Positions 49,485 to 57,886 are shown, counted from the first letter of the stretch. The stretch: 64,000 bases of DNA from Bacteroidaceae bacterium (GCA_017469525.1 JAFUGG010000015.1:1-64000), one strand, 5' to 3'. Notes: generated from the sequence alone by a model not told the origin. Translations and numbers: made by a program.

Positions 49485-50380
49485 TGAAAGATACGATTGT
49501 AGGCATCGGCGAGGCACTGTGGGACTGCCTGCCGGAAGGACGTAAGTTGGGCGGCGCACCTGCCAACTTTGCCTATCATGTCGGCCAGTTCGGTTGGCAT
49601 AGCAAGGTTGTCTCTGCTGTCGGCAACGATGCCTTGGGCGATGAGATACTGCAGGTCTTCCAGAAGGTTAAGCTTCCTTATGACATAGCCAAAGTAGTTC
49701 AACCGACAGGTACAGTACAGGTTACGCTGTCCGCAGACGGCATCCCTTCCTATGAGATATGCGAAGATGTGGCTTGGGACAACATCCCCTGGACGGATGA
49801 GCTCTCTGCCCTTGCTGCCCGCACGAAAGCCGTCTGCTTCGGCTCACTGGCACAACGTTCGCCCGTCAGTAGGCAGACTATCATGCGCTTCCTCGCCTCG
49901 ATGGACGAAGACACCGAGCGTATCTACGACATCAACCTCCGTCAGCACTTCTATAGCCTCGAGGTTATCGAGGAAAGCCTTCGCCAAGCCACTATGCTCA
50001 AACTCAATGATGAGGAGATAGTAATCGTGGCAAATCTGTTGGGTCTTAATGGCAGTATCGAGGAGCAATGCCGTCAGATACTGCATCGCTATCCCCTGCT
50101 GCGTCTGGTAGTCCTGACTTGCGGAGCCATAGGCAGCTACGTCTTCAGTGCCGACGAGACATCCTACATCGAGACACTAAAGGTCAAAGTGGCTGATACC
50201 GTAGGTGCAGGCGACTCCTTTACCGCCACCTTCGTGGCACACATCCTTGCCGGAGTTCCCGTCCGCGAAGCCCATAGGAAAGCCGTCATCGTCAGTGCCT
50301 ACGTCTGCACCCAGCACGGAGCCATGCCAAAGTTGCCGGAAGACTTGAAGAACATTAGGCATACTTCAGGCATACTCTAA
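49484..50380 (+). CDS. PfkB-family carbohydrate kinase, fructokinase-like
   Basis: 298 residues from the ATG at 49484, which overlaps the MCE stop as TGATG; a GTG one codon earlier is also open. The N-terminal GIGEALWDCLPEGRKLGGAPANFAYHVGQFG and the C-terminal DTVGAGDSFTATF (anion hole and catalytic Asp) are PfkB signatures, closest to bacterial fructokinases. It phosphorylates a free hexose, probably fructose, in the cytosol. The last seven residues (RHTSGIL) and the stop are encoded by two 11-bp repeat units, so the C-terminus seems to have been rewritten by the array. Confidence 0.9.
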   Translation: MKDTIVGIGEALWDCLPEGRKLGGAPANFAYHVGQFGWHSKVVSAVGNDALGDEILQVFQKVKLPYDIAKVVQPTGTVQVTLSADGIPSYEICEDVAWDNIPWTDELSALAARTKAVCFGSLAQRSPVSRQTIMRFLASMDEDTERIYDINLRQHFYSLEVIEESLRQATMLKLNDEEIVIVANLLGLNGSIEEQCRQILHRYPLLRLVVLTCGAIGSYVFSADETSYIETLKVKVADTVGAGDSFTATFVAHILAGVPVREAHRKAVIVSAYVCTQHGAMPKLPEDLKNIRHTSGIL

Positions 50381-50461
50381 CCATACTTCAAGCATACTCC
50401 AAGCTGCTCTTTGAGTAAGCCTAGAAGCAGGCTAGAAGTAGCCTAAAAGGAGCCTAAAGCC
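50359..50461 (+). repeat. Two arrays of 11-bp units at the fructokinase 3' end
   Basis: Array 1: GCATACTTCAG, GCATACTCTAA, CCATACTTCAA, GCATACTCCAA (50359-50402); its second unit contains the fructokinase stop. After 15 bases, array 2: AGCCTAGAAGC, AGGCTAGAAGT, AGCCTAAAAGG, AGCCTAAAGCC (50418-50461). Both keep an exact 11-bp period but share no sequence. Confidence 0.85.
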
Positions 50462-50489
50462 CGAAAAGTATAAAAGAAAACACAAAAAA

Positions 50490-50523
50490 GGGAGAGCAGA
50501 ACATTTTGGCGTTCTGCCCTCCC
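50490..50523. terminator. Terminator between fructokinase and the DUF4965 gene
   Basis: GGGAGAGCAGAAC and GTTCTGCCCTCCC form a 13-bp stem with one mismatch and an 8-base loop, with A-rich DNA on the left and CTTTGTTTG on the right. It can serve both convergent units. Confidence 0.8.
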
Positions 50524-50550
50524 TTTGTTTGATAGGTCTATTTTGGTCCT

Positions 50551-53058
50551 TTACTTCATCTTGTTCATGAGGACTCGCATCCAGTATCCACCGATGACGG
50601 AACGTGCCTTGAAGCCCGTCATGCGGCCGGTCTTCGTGTCGTGCCAGTCAGAGATGGGCACGCGGCTCTCCGTCTCGTTGATGTACTTATAGAGAGGCTC
50701 TACGAAGGCTTGGAAGTCCTTGTCCGTCTGAGCCATCGAAGCTGTCCACATTATCCAGTCGCTCTTCGTGTAGTCCTTGCGGCAGTCAAGTGGCAGACCG
50801 TACTTGTTCTGCTTCTTGAGGTAGTACTTCAGTTCGGTCTGCATGGCATCGTTAGGGATGATGCCTGTCTGCCAGAGCTTGTCCCATACCATGTTGTACT
50901 TCTGACTCCAGGTGTCGGCTCCTGCGCCGTAAGCCAGTTCGTAGTGGTCCTTGACTTTTGTCTCTTTCTCCCATGCGGCTGCCATTTCCCTGGCCTTTGC
51001 GTTGTACCTCTCATAGACATCGCCGAGGCCCTTCATCTTAGCAAGCTCAGCATAGCCAGCCACACCCATGATGGCTTTGATGGCGAGGTTGCAGTTGCCT
51101 GCCCAATGACCTGCAAAGTCGTCGGTGCAGAGCTGGTTGGCCGGGTGCAAACCGTTCTCCGCCAGATAGTCAGCCCAAGTTGTGATGATGTCCCAGTACC
51201 TGTCAACATAGAGCGTATTGCCTTCCTGCTTGCATATCTGGGCAGCGAGGGTTATCATGTTGCCGGCTTCTTCGAGCGGCATGTCGCCGCCATAGACCTG
51301 GCCGTTAGCCTTTGGGTACTGACCCAGGTCGTGTGCAGCAAAAGGCTTCGTCCAGCGACCGGAACGGCTGTACTCGAAGATGCTGGTCATCATGCCCTTT
51401 TGCAGTTCGGGATTGTAGCAGAGGTAGAGCGGAGCCTCGGGGTAGGTGAGGTCCACCGTATTGACGCAGCCATTCGAGTTGTTCTCTTTCGAGAAGAAGA
51501 GCACGTTGCCTTCGTCGTCACGGAAGAGCTTATGTGCAGCATTCACATGTCGATAGGAACCAGAGAGAATCTCGGCATACTTCACACCACCTGCTGCGAA
51601 AGCATCGTCGTAGATGGTCTTGTCCATCTGGCGGCAGCGCTGCATGATGTTGGTGTAGTTGCCCCTCATACGAGAGAACATGTCGTAGATGCTGACGCTG
51701 CCCTCGTGAGCCCAGTAGCCCTTGTAGCGCTTGAAGAAATACTCGATGTCCCATATCTCGTCGTAGCCAATCATCATGAAGCTGCTGGCTTGGTCTGTCG
51801 TGCCGAAGTCGTGCACATAGGCAAGGGTGGGCAGCGATGCCTGCTTCTGGCAGACAACCTGTCGCTCACCTCGAGGCAAACGTCCATCTGCGAGGAACTG
51901 CGTCTTGATGTCAGCATCGCTGGCCAGGCAAAGACGTCCGTTCGTGCCAGCAAGATAGACATAGCCCCAGTCGATGCAGATGCCGTCGCCAGTCTTGGCG
52001 AGGATGGGCTGCTGGATGGTGCCAGCCTTGAGGTACTGAGTTCCGTTCTTGAACTCCATGTTCGAAACGGTGGGCTGCTGTATCTTGTTCACAGCCATCT
52101 GGGGTGTGGTGGAGAGGTAGAACTTCACGCTGTGACGCTTGCCGTCGGTGGCACGCACCTGATACGAAATATAGTTGATAGGAGCTGACAGCAGGTCGTA
52201 GTCATCGATGATGTGAGGAGCAGTGAAGACGACGTCCAGTTCAACAGGACCGCAGGCAAAGGTGTAGTAAGTGTTGCAGGCCAGCACGTCCACACTCTTC
52301 TGCTCAGCCGTCACAATCTTTTCGTTGCCTTTGGCGATGTTACGGAAGATGCCGAAATCAACCAGCGCACCGCCCGTCTTGTTATAGCAATGCACGGCAA
52401 AGACGTTCTTGCCTTCCTTGAGCAATCCGGCTCTCTTGCCGTCCAGACGAACGATGACACCATCTACATAGTCCATGATGCCGGTTGCAGCCTTCTCGCC
52501 GTTGATGTAGATTTCGCAGGCATCGTCATGCGAGAAGATGAGATACAGGTCGTCTTCGAGCTGACCGGAAGTCAGCTCCACAGTGCGGCGAATCCAAATG
52601 TCGTTGTCCTCCTTCGTCCAGGGTGTGCGGATGTTGTCGTAGTTGTCTGATCCGAATGCACCTTTGCCCGTCTTCCATGATGAGGCATTGAAGTCAGGCT
52701 TCATCCATCCGTCAGCTGGCTTATGGTCGGTGTACTGAGCTTCCCATTCGGCCTCGTTGCTCATGGGAACCACGCTCTCCATGTGGGTTCGTTGGGCACT
52801 GCCCATCCATCGATACGTCGTACCATCGACGTAGAGAAGGCCTTCCAGAGGCTTCTCATCATTTGTCCAGTGGCGCGTACTGCCGTCGGTCAGCTTGTCG
52901 TAGGGACTCCAGACGGAGAAGTAGGGGTCACTAACCACGAGTGGAACACTGGGCAGACGCAAGTCTGTCTGTTTGTAAGGCCTGAAGAACTCGGCACTCT
53001 GTGCCCAGCCCGTCAGGGTGATTGCAGCAACGGCAATCGATAAAACAATCTTTTTCAT
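50551..53058 (-). CDS. Exported glutaminase-domain (DUF4965/DUF5127/DUF1793) protein
   Basis: 835 residues from the ATG at 53058; a TTG two codons upstream is open too. MKKIVLSIAVAAITLTGWA is a signal peptide. RPYKQTDLRLPSVPLVVSDPYFSVWSPYDKLTDG is the DUF4964 start. The next 300 residues are DUF5127-type beta-sandwich with an inserted jelly-roll, DUF4965 follows, and the (alpha/alpha)6-type DUF1793 domain ends with DRYWDIITTWADYLAENG, ADTWSQKYNMVWDKLW and DTKTGRMTGFKARSVIGGYWM. The family is named after fungal glutaminase A, but the architecture resembles glycosidases. It lies downstream of the polysaccharide locus, which suits a glycan-linked role. Confidence 0.85.
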   Translation of the reverse strand: MKKIVLSIAVAAITLTGWAQSAEFFRPYKQTDLRLPSVPLVVSDPYFSVWSPYDKLTDGSTRHWTNDEKPLEGLLYVDGTTYRWMGSAQRTHMESVVPMSNEAEWEAQYTDHKPADGWMKPDFNASSWKTGKGAFGSDNYDNIRTPWTKEDNDIWIRRTVELTSGQLEDDLYLIFSHDDACEIYINGEKAATGIMDYVDGVIVRLDGKRAGLLKEGKNVFAVHCYNKTGGALVDFGIFRNIAKGNEKIVTAEQKSVDVLACNTYYTFACGPVELDVVFTAPHIIDDYDLLSAPINYISYQVRATDGKRHSVKFYLSTTPQMAVNKIQQPTVSNMEFKNGTQYLKAGTIQQPILAKTGDGICIDWGYVYLAGTNGRLCLASDADIKTQFLADGRLPRGERQVVCQKQASLPTLAYVHDFGTTDQASSFMMIGYDEIWDIEYFFKRYKGYWAHEGSVSIYDMFSRMRGNYTNIMQRCRQMDKTIYDDAFAAGGVKYAEILSGSYRHVNAAHKLFRDDEGNVLFFSKENNSNGCVNTVDLTYPEAPLYLCYNPELQKGMMTSIFEYSRSGRWTKPFAAHDLGQYPKANGQVYGGDMPLEEAGNMITLAAQICKQEGNTLYVDRYWDIITTWADYLAENGLHPANQLCTDDFAGHWAGNCNLAIKAIMGVAGYAELAKMKGLGDVYERYNAKAREMAAAWEKETKVKDHYELAYGAGADTWSQKYNMVWDKLWQTGIIPNDAMQTELKYYLKKQNKYGLPLDCRKDYTKSDWIMWTASMAQTDKDFQAFVEPLYKYINETESRVPISDWHDTKTGRMTGFKARSVIGGYWMRVLMNKMK

Positions 53059-53108
53059 CCTCAAGATAGTTGAATTTTGAATTTATTAATTTTGAATTTT
53101 GAATTTGC

Positions 53109-54506
53109 TTAGTAAGCATTCTCCTCTCCATGAATGGCATTGTATATGGTCTTCCATATGATGAAGAGGTCGAGGGCGAAGCTCCAATGCTCGATGTACC
53201 AGATGTCTTTCTTGACACGTCCTTCCATCTGCCAGAGCTCCGAAGTCTCTCCTCGGAAGCCCGTCACCTGTGCATAGCCGGTGATGCCAGGCTTGGCAAA
53301 GTGGCGCACCATGTAGCCCGCTATGAGCTGGCTGTATTGTTCCGTGTGCTTGAGCATGTGCGGACGTGGTCCGACGATGCTCATCTCGCCCTTCCATACG
53401 TTGATGAACTGCGGTAGTTCATCGATGCTGGTCCGACGCATGAACTCTCCGATGCGTGTCTTGCGTGGGTCGTCCTTCGTGGCCTGAACACTATCGCTGT
53501 CAACATTTACGCGCATGGAGCGGAACTTGTAGCAATAGAATTCTTTGCCGTTCAATCCGGAACGTTTCTGCTTGAAGAGGATTGGCCCGGGAGAAGTCAG
53601 CTTGATAAGCAGACCGAAGATGACATATACGAAGGGGAAGATGGTCAGCAAGAAGATACTGGAGCCGATGAAGTCGAGAGCACGCTTAATGATGCGATTG
53701 CCCAACATCGAGAGAGGCTCGTAGTGCAGACTGAAGACGGGTGTGCCATCCATAATGGAAAATGCCATCGTATGCCGCTGATAGTTGAAGGCGTCGGGAA
53801 TGTGATTGTAGCGGACAAGGTTTTGTGCACACGTCTGCATAATCTTGTTTATCAAGATATTCTGTGAAGACGGGAGCATGCAATAGACTTGGTGCATGCG
53901 GTTTTCTTCAATGTAGGCCAGAGCGTCTTCTGGCTTACCCAAGTAGTTCTTCTGAGTTACCTTCGGATGTGGTTCATCAGCAAAGTAGCCCTTGACGATG
54001 TAGCCAGTCGTGGCGTCCGTTTCCATCTTCTTGTAGAGTTCGCTGGCAATATCAATATTGCCAATGAAGATGACGCTCATTGTGTTGCCGCCTCGTCTGC
54101 GATAGAACTTGATATATTGCCTCAACAGCCATCTGTACAGGCTTATGAAAAAGATGATAAACCCATAGAATGGCAGCATGAAGTTCCACGTCATCAGAGG
54201 CCAACGGAACACCCACATCACCATGAGGCTCAGTACAACAAAGAGTGTCAGGCTCTTTAATAAGCTACGCAGCAATTGGTCGCCACGAACGAAGCGGTCA
54301 TGAATGTGATAGCGGCTCTGCAGGTCGCACAGTATATATACCAACGTCATGAGCATCATCAGGCGCTTGTAGTGCGGCGTGGTGATGTTGCCCATCCTTT
54401 GATATACGAAGGACATAGTGAGCAGGGCAGCATTCAGTGCCAGCAGCTCGCCAGCCAGGATTATCCAGCGTATGCTGTTATCGGACGTTTTGTTTGCTCT
54501 GACCAT
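53109..54506 (-). CDS. Polyprenyl-phosphate sugar phosphotransferase (WcaJ/WbaP type)
   Basis: 465 residues. Four N-terminal membrane helices (about 15-130), a Rossmann-like CoA-binding-type domain (about 143-245) and the catalytic bacterial sugar transferase domain (about 275-465) with a fifth hydrophobic segment, KFRSMRVNVDSDS, TSIDELPQFINVWKGEMSIVGPRP and GITGYAQVTGFRGET. It transfers a sugar-1-phosphate to undecaprenyl phosphate, the first step of exopolysaccharide, capsule or O-antigen assembly. It is last in the leftward locus and overlaps the nucleotidyltransferase-family gene by 1 base. Confidence 0.95.
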   Translation of the reverse strand: MVRANKTSDNSIRWIILAGELLALNAALLTMSFVYQRMGNITTPHYKRLMMLMTLVYILCDLQSRYHIHDRFVRGDQLLRSLLKSLTLFVVLSLMVMWVFRWPLMTWNFMLPFYGFIIFFISLYRWLLRQYIKFYRRRGGNTMSVIFIGNIDIASELYKKMETDATTGYIVKGYFADEPHPKVTQKNYLGKPEDALAYIEENRMHQVYCMLPSSQNILINKIMQTCAQNLVRYNHIPDAFNYQRHTMAFSIMDGTPVFSLHYEPLSMLGNRIIKRALDFIGSSIFLLTIFPFVYVIFGLLIKLTSPGPILFKQKRSGLNGKEFYCYKFRSMRVNVDSDSVQATKDDPRKTRIGEFMRRTSIDELPQFINVWKGEMSIVGPRPHMLKHTEQYSQLIAGYMVRHFAKPGITGYAQVTGFRGETSELWQMEGRVKKDIWYIEHWSFALDLFIIWKTIYNAIHGEENAY

Positions 54507-55585
54507 TATAGATATCCATTAAAAAGTCTCCAGATGTATTGTGATATGCGATAGTATGGATGCCAGAACACCTCGCGGGGATACTGTCCGATGAGTCTCC
54601 AGCTCCATCGTGTGCCCCAAGTCAGACGTTCCCATCGGCTCATCTCCGACCAGTTGCCCACGCGGTCGTCGGCATGACCGAAGTTGCCTGCTCGCATCAC
54701 CTCGCTGAGCAGGAAGCGGCCCCGACGTTCGTCCGGCTCGGTCAACATCTGTCCTGCAGGCATGCCGAACACTTCGCCCAGCACCCACATCAAGGCTCGG
54801 CAGAATTCCATAAGCCCAAGGTCGCTTATCACGGGCAAAATCTTCTCCCTCATGCTGTCATCGTCTGGCGTAAGGAGAGCAGAGCAGAGGTAGTAGTAGT
54901 CCATCAGCTGCCTGAGCCCTATGCCCTCGTAGAAGAGGTGGCGATAGATGTGGCTCAGCTGGAAGACGAGATTCATCTCGTCGTTGGGGATGTTGACGAC
55001 TCCCTCGCCAGGCAATTCTATTTGCTTCGTATTCTGAAGTTGCAGGCGATAGTAGCGCTGCATCTTGCGGTCCTTGAAGGGGTCGTAGAGGAAGCTCGGC
55101 AGGAAGTGTATCTCGATGGGTGTGTCCTTGCGTACGGGGAATTCCATCTCGATGCGAGTCACCTCCAGTTTAGGGAAGTGGCTGCGAACGTAGTCGGCAA
55201 TCTTCTTGCGGTCACCGTCGAGCCAGATGTCTATGTCGCCAGGGACACGAAGCATCGGGTCGGGATAGAGCAGGGCATTTCCCTGTCCCTTGAGGATGAC
55301 ATTCCTGTAGCCAAGTTTCTCCCAGCGCTGACTCACCCAGACGGTATCGTGGTTGAGCCTCTTGTTGTCGAGGATAATCTTCTGTACCGAGGCATGCCAG
55401 TTGACGAGCAGCTGATGCGGCGGCTTTTGGTCGGCAGAGAGCCTGCTCAGACCATTATAGAGCACTCCGAGAAGCGTCTGTTGCCTTGCCACCTCAAACA
55501 GTTCATGCCACTCCTCATCGGAAGGGTTATGACTGAACGCCTCCTGCCGTCCAAGGGCAATACGGATGAGTTCAAAGAAAAGCAT
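54506..55585 (-). CDS. Nucleotidyltransferase-family protein (PF14907 type)
   Basis: 359 residues. The block NVILKGQGNALLYPDPMLRVPGDIDIWLDGD around residues 95-125 is the nucleotidyltransferase-like active-site pattern of the uncharacterised NTP_transf_5 family, with the two acidic residues in GDIDIW. The rest is alpha-helical. The family commonly occurs near exopolysaccharide synthesis genes and alongside HprK-like kinases and PqqD-family proteins. Its substrate is unknown. It is co-transcribed with the priming sugar transferase. Confidence 0.82.
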   Translation of the reverse strand: MLFFELIRIALGRQEAFSHNPSDEEWHELFEVARQQTLLGVLYNGLSRLSADQKPPHQLLVNWHASVQKIILDNKRLNHDTVWVSQRWEKLGYRNVILKGQGNALLYPDPMLRVPGDIDIWLDGDRKKIADYVRSHFPKLEVTRIEMEFPVRKDTPIEIHFLPSFLYDPFKDRKMQRYYRLQLQNTKQIELPGEGVVNIPNDEMNLVFQLSHIYRHLFYEGIGLRQLMDYYYLCSALLTPDDDSMREKILPVISDLGLMEFCRALMWVLGEVFGMPAGQMLTEPDERRGRFLLSEVMRAGNFGHADDRVGNWSEMSRWERLTWGTRWSWRLIGQYPREVFWHPYYRISQYIWRLFNGYL

Positions 55586-55616
55586 CCTTCAATAATTGTT
55601 GGATATATTAAATGAA

Positions 55617-55660
55617 GATATATCGTAAATTGTAAATTGTATATTGTCAAATTGTAAATG
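55617..55660. repeat. Word array TAAATTGTAAATTG between the nucleotidyltransferase and wbuC genes
   Basis: ATATATCGTAAATTG, TAAATTGTATATTG and TCAAATTGTAAATG repeat in a 7-bp phase and run into the last codons of wbuC (TFTI). The words are the complement of the GATTTAC family found in the rnf operon gaps and upstream of the YihY gene. Confidence 0.6.
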
Positions 55661-56048
55661 TCATTGTGTCTTCCTCGCGACGGGGCTCGAAAGGCCCGTC
55701 CTTCGCTTCGAACAGTATCGTGCCTGGTTCCAGACACTCCAGATTGTGCCATACACCTTTGGGAACACTCATGGCACAGGGTTCCGTACCAGCTTTCAGC
55801 ACGATGCTTTCTGTTAGGTTGCCTTTCTCGTCGTAGAGCCTCTCCTTGACGCTGCCACGAAGCATGATAATCGTTTCGCTTGTAGTCTGATGCCGATGGA
55901 TAGGCAGCTGAGTGCCAGGTTCCATAGCATTCAGCATCCGCTGGCTCTGGTCGTCGGGCGAAGTCCTGAGGTCAAGATTCATGCGAAGACGTTCACAGGA
56001 TTTTGCCTTATCGCTAAGCGCATCAAGTAATTCAGTAGTGAGTACCAT
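55647..56048 (-). CDS. WbuC-family cupin
   Basis: 133 residues. AMEPGTQLPIHRHQTTSETIIMLRGSVKERLYDEKG is the cupin metal-binding block (His, His, Glu), and KGVWHNLE the closing His. WbuC proteins are found in O-antigen and capsule loci of many Gram-negative bacteria, where they are presumed to modify or bind a sugar nucleotide; the exact reaction is not established. It is preceded by a 22-bp-period palindromic array and followed by word repeats. The C-terminal TMTFTI is partly encoded by such words. Confidence 0.82.
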   Translation of the reverse strand: MVLTTELLDALSDKAKSCERLRMNLDLRTSPDDQSQRMLNAMEPGTQLPIHRHQTTSETIIMLRGSVKERLYDEKGNLTESIVLKAGTEPCAMSVPKGVWHNLECLEPGTILFEAKDGPFEPRREEDTMTFTI

Positions 56049-56106
56049 ATGTGGTTTGTAATATGTATTCGTATGAATGTTTGCAACCTCTCGTGTGATG
56101 TCTCAA

Positions 56107-56216
56107 AAATCCACGTGAGGATTTCCCAAAATCCTGCTGTGGATTTCCTCAAATCCTGCTGTGGATTTCCTCAAATCCTCGTGTCGATTTTCAAAAGTCC
56201 ACCTGTGATGTTTTGG
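56107..56216. repeat. Five 22-bp self-complementary units between wbuC and the wecG-like gene
   Basis: Units start at 56107, 56129, 56151, 56173 and 56195. The pattern is AAATCC, six bases, GGATTT, four bases: ACGTGA/CCCA, TGCTGT/CCTC, TGCTGT/CCTC, then diverging TCGTGT with CGATTT/TCAA and a degraded fifth unit. Units 2 and 3 are identical. Each AAATCC-GGATTT pair is a perfect stem; the phase is exact over 110 bases. Confidence 0.9.
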
Positions 56217-56241
56217 GGAGAGTCTGATGGTTGGTCGTGTC

Positions 56242-57000
56242 TCAAGCCTTGTTTTTCCTTTCCTTATATATATAATATAGGAACTGGGTATTGCCGATAA
56301 TGTAGCGTCGCCACATGCGTCGAGGCTCCATGAGCAGGCGATAGAGCCATTCCAGCGAATGCTCCTGCCACCACAGCGGAGCACGCTTCACTGTGCCGGC
56401 ATAGAAATCGAACACCGCCCCGATGGTACCGCAATGGCAATGGATGTCAAGCTCGTCCCAATGCTTGTAGGTCCAGTTCTCCTGCTTGGGAGCCGTCATG
56501 CCAATCCACAGCAAATCAGGGTCAGCCTCATTGATGGCCTTAATCATAGCTTTGTTGTCCTCATCCGAGAATTCAGACTTGTAGGGTGGGGAGTATGTCA
56601 CGACCTCCAGACAGGGATAATCCTTTGCAGCCCGCTCCCGAATCAGAGAAAGCACCTTCTCGCTCGACCCGAGGAACATCACCTTGCCCTTTTTCATTCT
56701 TTCATTCTTGCATTCTTTCATTTTCGAGTTGAGACGTGACATCTCGAAAGAAAACAAGTCCCATCCAGCAATCCTCTCCTTCGGCTGGCTCTTTGCCCTC
56801 AACCATCTGCACGCCTTGACGATACCAGCCCCATCAGGCATGAGGTAGTCACATTCGACAAGTGCTTTTTTGAATGTATCATCCTGCTGTGCCACAACAT
56901 ACGAATAGGCATAGATGGTATTAATGAGCACCTTACCTTCAGGAAAGTGAGCCAATTCCTCGCGTGATTGGACAATCGTTAATTCTCGGAGTTTTAGCAT
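56242..57000 (-). CDS. WecG/TagA/CpsF-family glycosyltransferase, paralogue 1
   Basis: 252 residues. The GT26 pattern is visible: INTIYAYSYVVAQQD, LMPDGAGIVKACRWL (acidic Asp56), MFLGSSEKVL, PDLLWIGMTAPKQENW and the C-terminal RAPLWWQEHSLEWLYRLLMEPRRMWRRY. Such enzymes add ManNAc-type sugars to polyprenyl-linked intermediates. Residues about 91-104 (NSKMKECKNERMKK) interrupt the normal spacing before KVMFLG and are encoded by 8-bp words (GAATGAAA), an in-frame intrusion absent from paralogue 2. Base composition is still like the left part of the window. Confidence 0.88.
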   Translation of the reverse strand: MLKLRELTIVQSREELAHFPEGKVLINTIYAYSYVVAQQDDTFKKALVECDYLMPDGAGIVKACRWLRAKSQPKERIAGWDLFSFEMSRLNSKMKECKNERMKKGKVMFLGSSEKVLSLIRERAAKDYPCLEVVTYSPPYKSEFSDEDNKAMIKAINEADPDLLWIGMTAPKQENWTYKHWDELDIHCHCGTIGAVFDFYAGTVKRAPLWWQEHSLEWLYRLLMEPRRMWRRYIIGNTQFLYYIYKERKNKA

Positions 57001-57149
57001 ACATCAATTGTCAGTAAGCTTTAATTGATTGAGGAAATATAGGACAGAGAGCCTTAATGTCTGTGACGAAAGAATGTGCCAGAAAGGGTGCGGAGTTTAT
57101 GTCAAAGGATAGATTGAATAGTGTCACTTTGCAAAAGCCTATTTATCTT
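57001..57149. other. Intergenic boundary between ordinary and AT-rich DNA
   Basis: About 150 bases without a gene. The base composition changes here: DNA to the left resembles the rest of the window, DNA to the right is clearly AT-richer. No attachment site, direct repeat or integrase was found. Confidence 0.5.
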
Positions 57150-57878
57150 CTAGTTAAATATGGCAAGTTTGACAAATTTAAATGCCAAAGGAACTCGTTT
57201 GGCATATATGTCTGGTCTTCTTAACAATCTGAGCATATACTCTATCCCATGTTCTCTTAACCATTTGGGCGGGCGCTTTAATACTCCGGTTTTAGCATCC
57301 AGGGCACCTCCTATTCCGTAAAATACCCCGACATTTATCCGTTTCTTGTATTTTAAAATAAAATGTTCCTTTTTAGGAGACGGCAATGCGATGAAAAGAT
57401 AGTCAGGAGCTGCGGAAGATATGTTTTCTACTATCTTTTCTTCCTCCTCCTTCTGATAATAGCCGTTTTGCATTCCGACGATACTCATATCTGGATACTC
57501 CTTCTGGAGAATGACATGTAATTTGTCAAGTGTGCTTTGCTTTGATCCTAAAAAGAAAACTTTCTGCTTTTTTGTATTGGCAATCTTCAGCAGCTCTTCC
57601 ATAACATCAGGAGTAGGCATCCTTTTGTCAAGATGATACCCTTTCCGCTTCAGAAAATAAGTTGGCAGAGTGCTGTCAACATTTACTATATCTGAATCCA
57701 ATATTGCTCTACGTAACAACTCGTCCGTTTGAGCCAATGCTACAGTATCAGCATTAGCCCCCGTCAAATGAATCCCCTTCTTTCCTTCATCAATCCATTT
57801 GCTCACTATCTCCGTTATTTCAGAAACAGTAAGCAAATTGTATTTTATGTTCCAGATTCTAACTTCTTTTAAATCCAT
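57150..57878 (-). CDS. WecG/TagA/CpsF-family glycosyltransferase, paralogue 2
   Basis: 242 residues, same GT26 layout as paralogue 1 but with low identity and AT-rich codons. ANADTVALAQTDELLRRAI, RMPTPDVMEELLKIANTKKQKVFFLGSKQSTL, PDYLFIALPSPKKEHF and the C-terminal PPKWLREHGIEYMLRLLRRPDIYAKR match the family. It lacks the inserted segment of paralogue 1. It starts 8 bases after the upstream glycosyltransferase gene, so it belongs to the AT-rich locus. Confidence 0.88.
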   Translation of the reverse strand: MDLKEVRIWNIKYNLLTVSEITEIVSKWIDEGKKGIHLTGANADTVALAQTDELLRRAILDSDIVNVDSTLPTYFLKRKGYHLDKRMPTPDVMEELLKIANTKKQKVFFLGSKQSTLDKLHVILQKEYPDMSIVGMQNGYYQKEEEEKIVENISSAAPDYLFIALPSPKKEHFILKYKKRINVGVFYGIGGALDAKTGVLKRPPKWLREHGIEYMLRLLRRPDIYAKRVPLAFKFVKLAIFN

Positions 57879-57886
57879 AATTCTTA

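Noticed and set aside
50641..52188. 515-codon open frame on the plus strand
   Set aside because: Antisense to the DUF4965/DUF1793 gene; composition is that of a shadow frame and no start signal or motif supports it.
54560..55615. 351-codon open frame on the plus strand
   Set aside because: Antisense to the nucleotidyltransferase gene, which has a clear active-site block and is coupled to its neighbours.
56107..56216. Possible CRISPR or attachment-site array
   Set aside because: 22-bp units follow each other without spacers and decay in sequence; no integrase, recombinase or cas gene is nearby.
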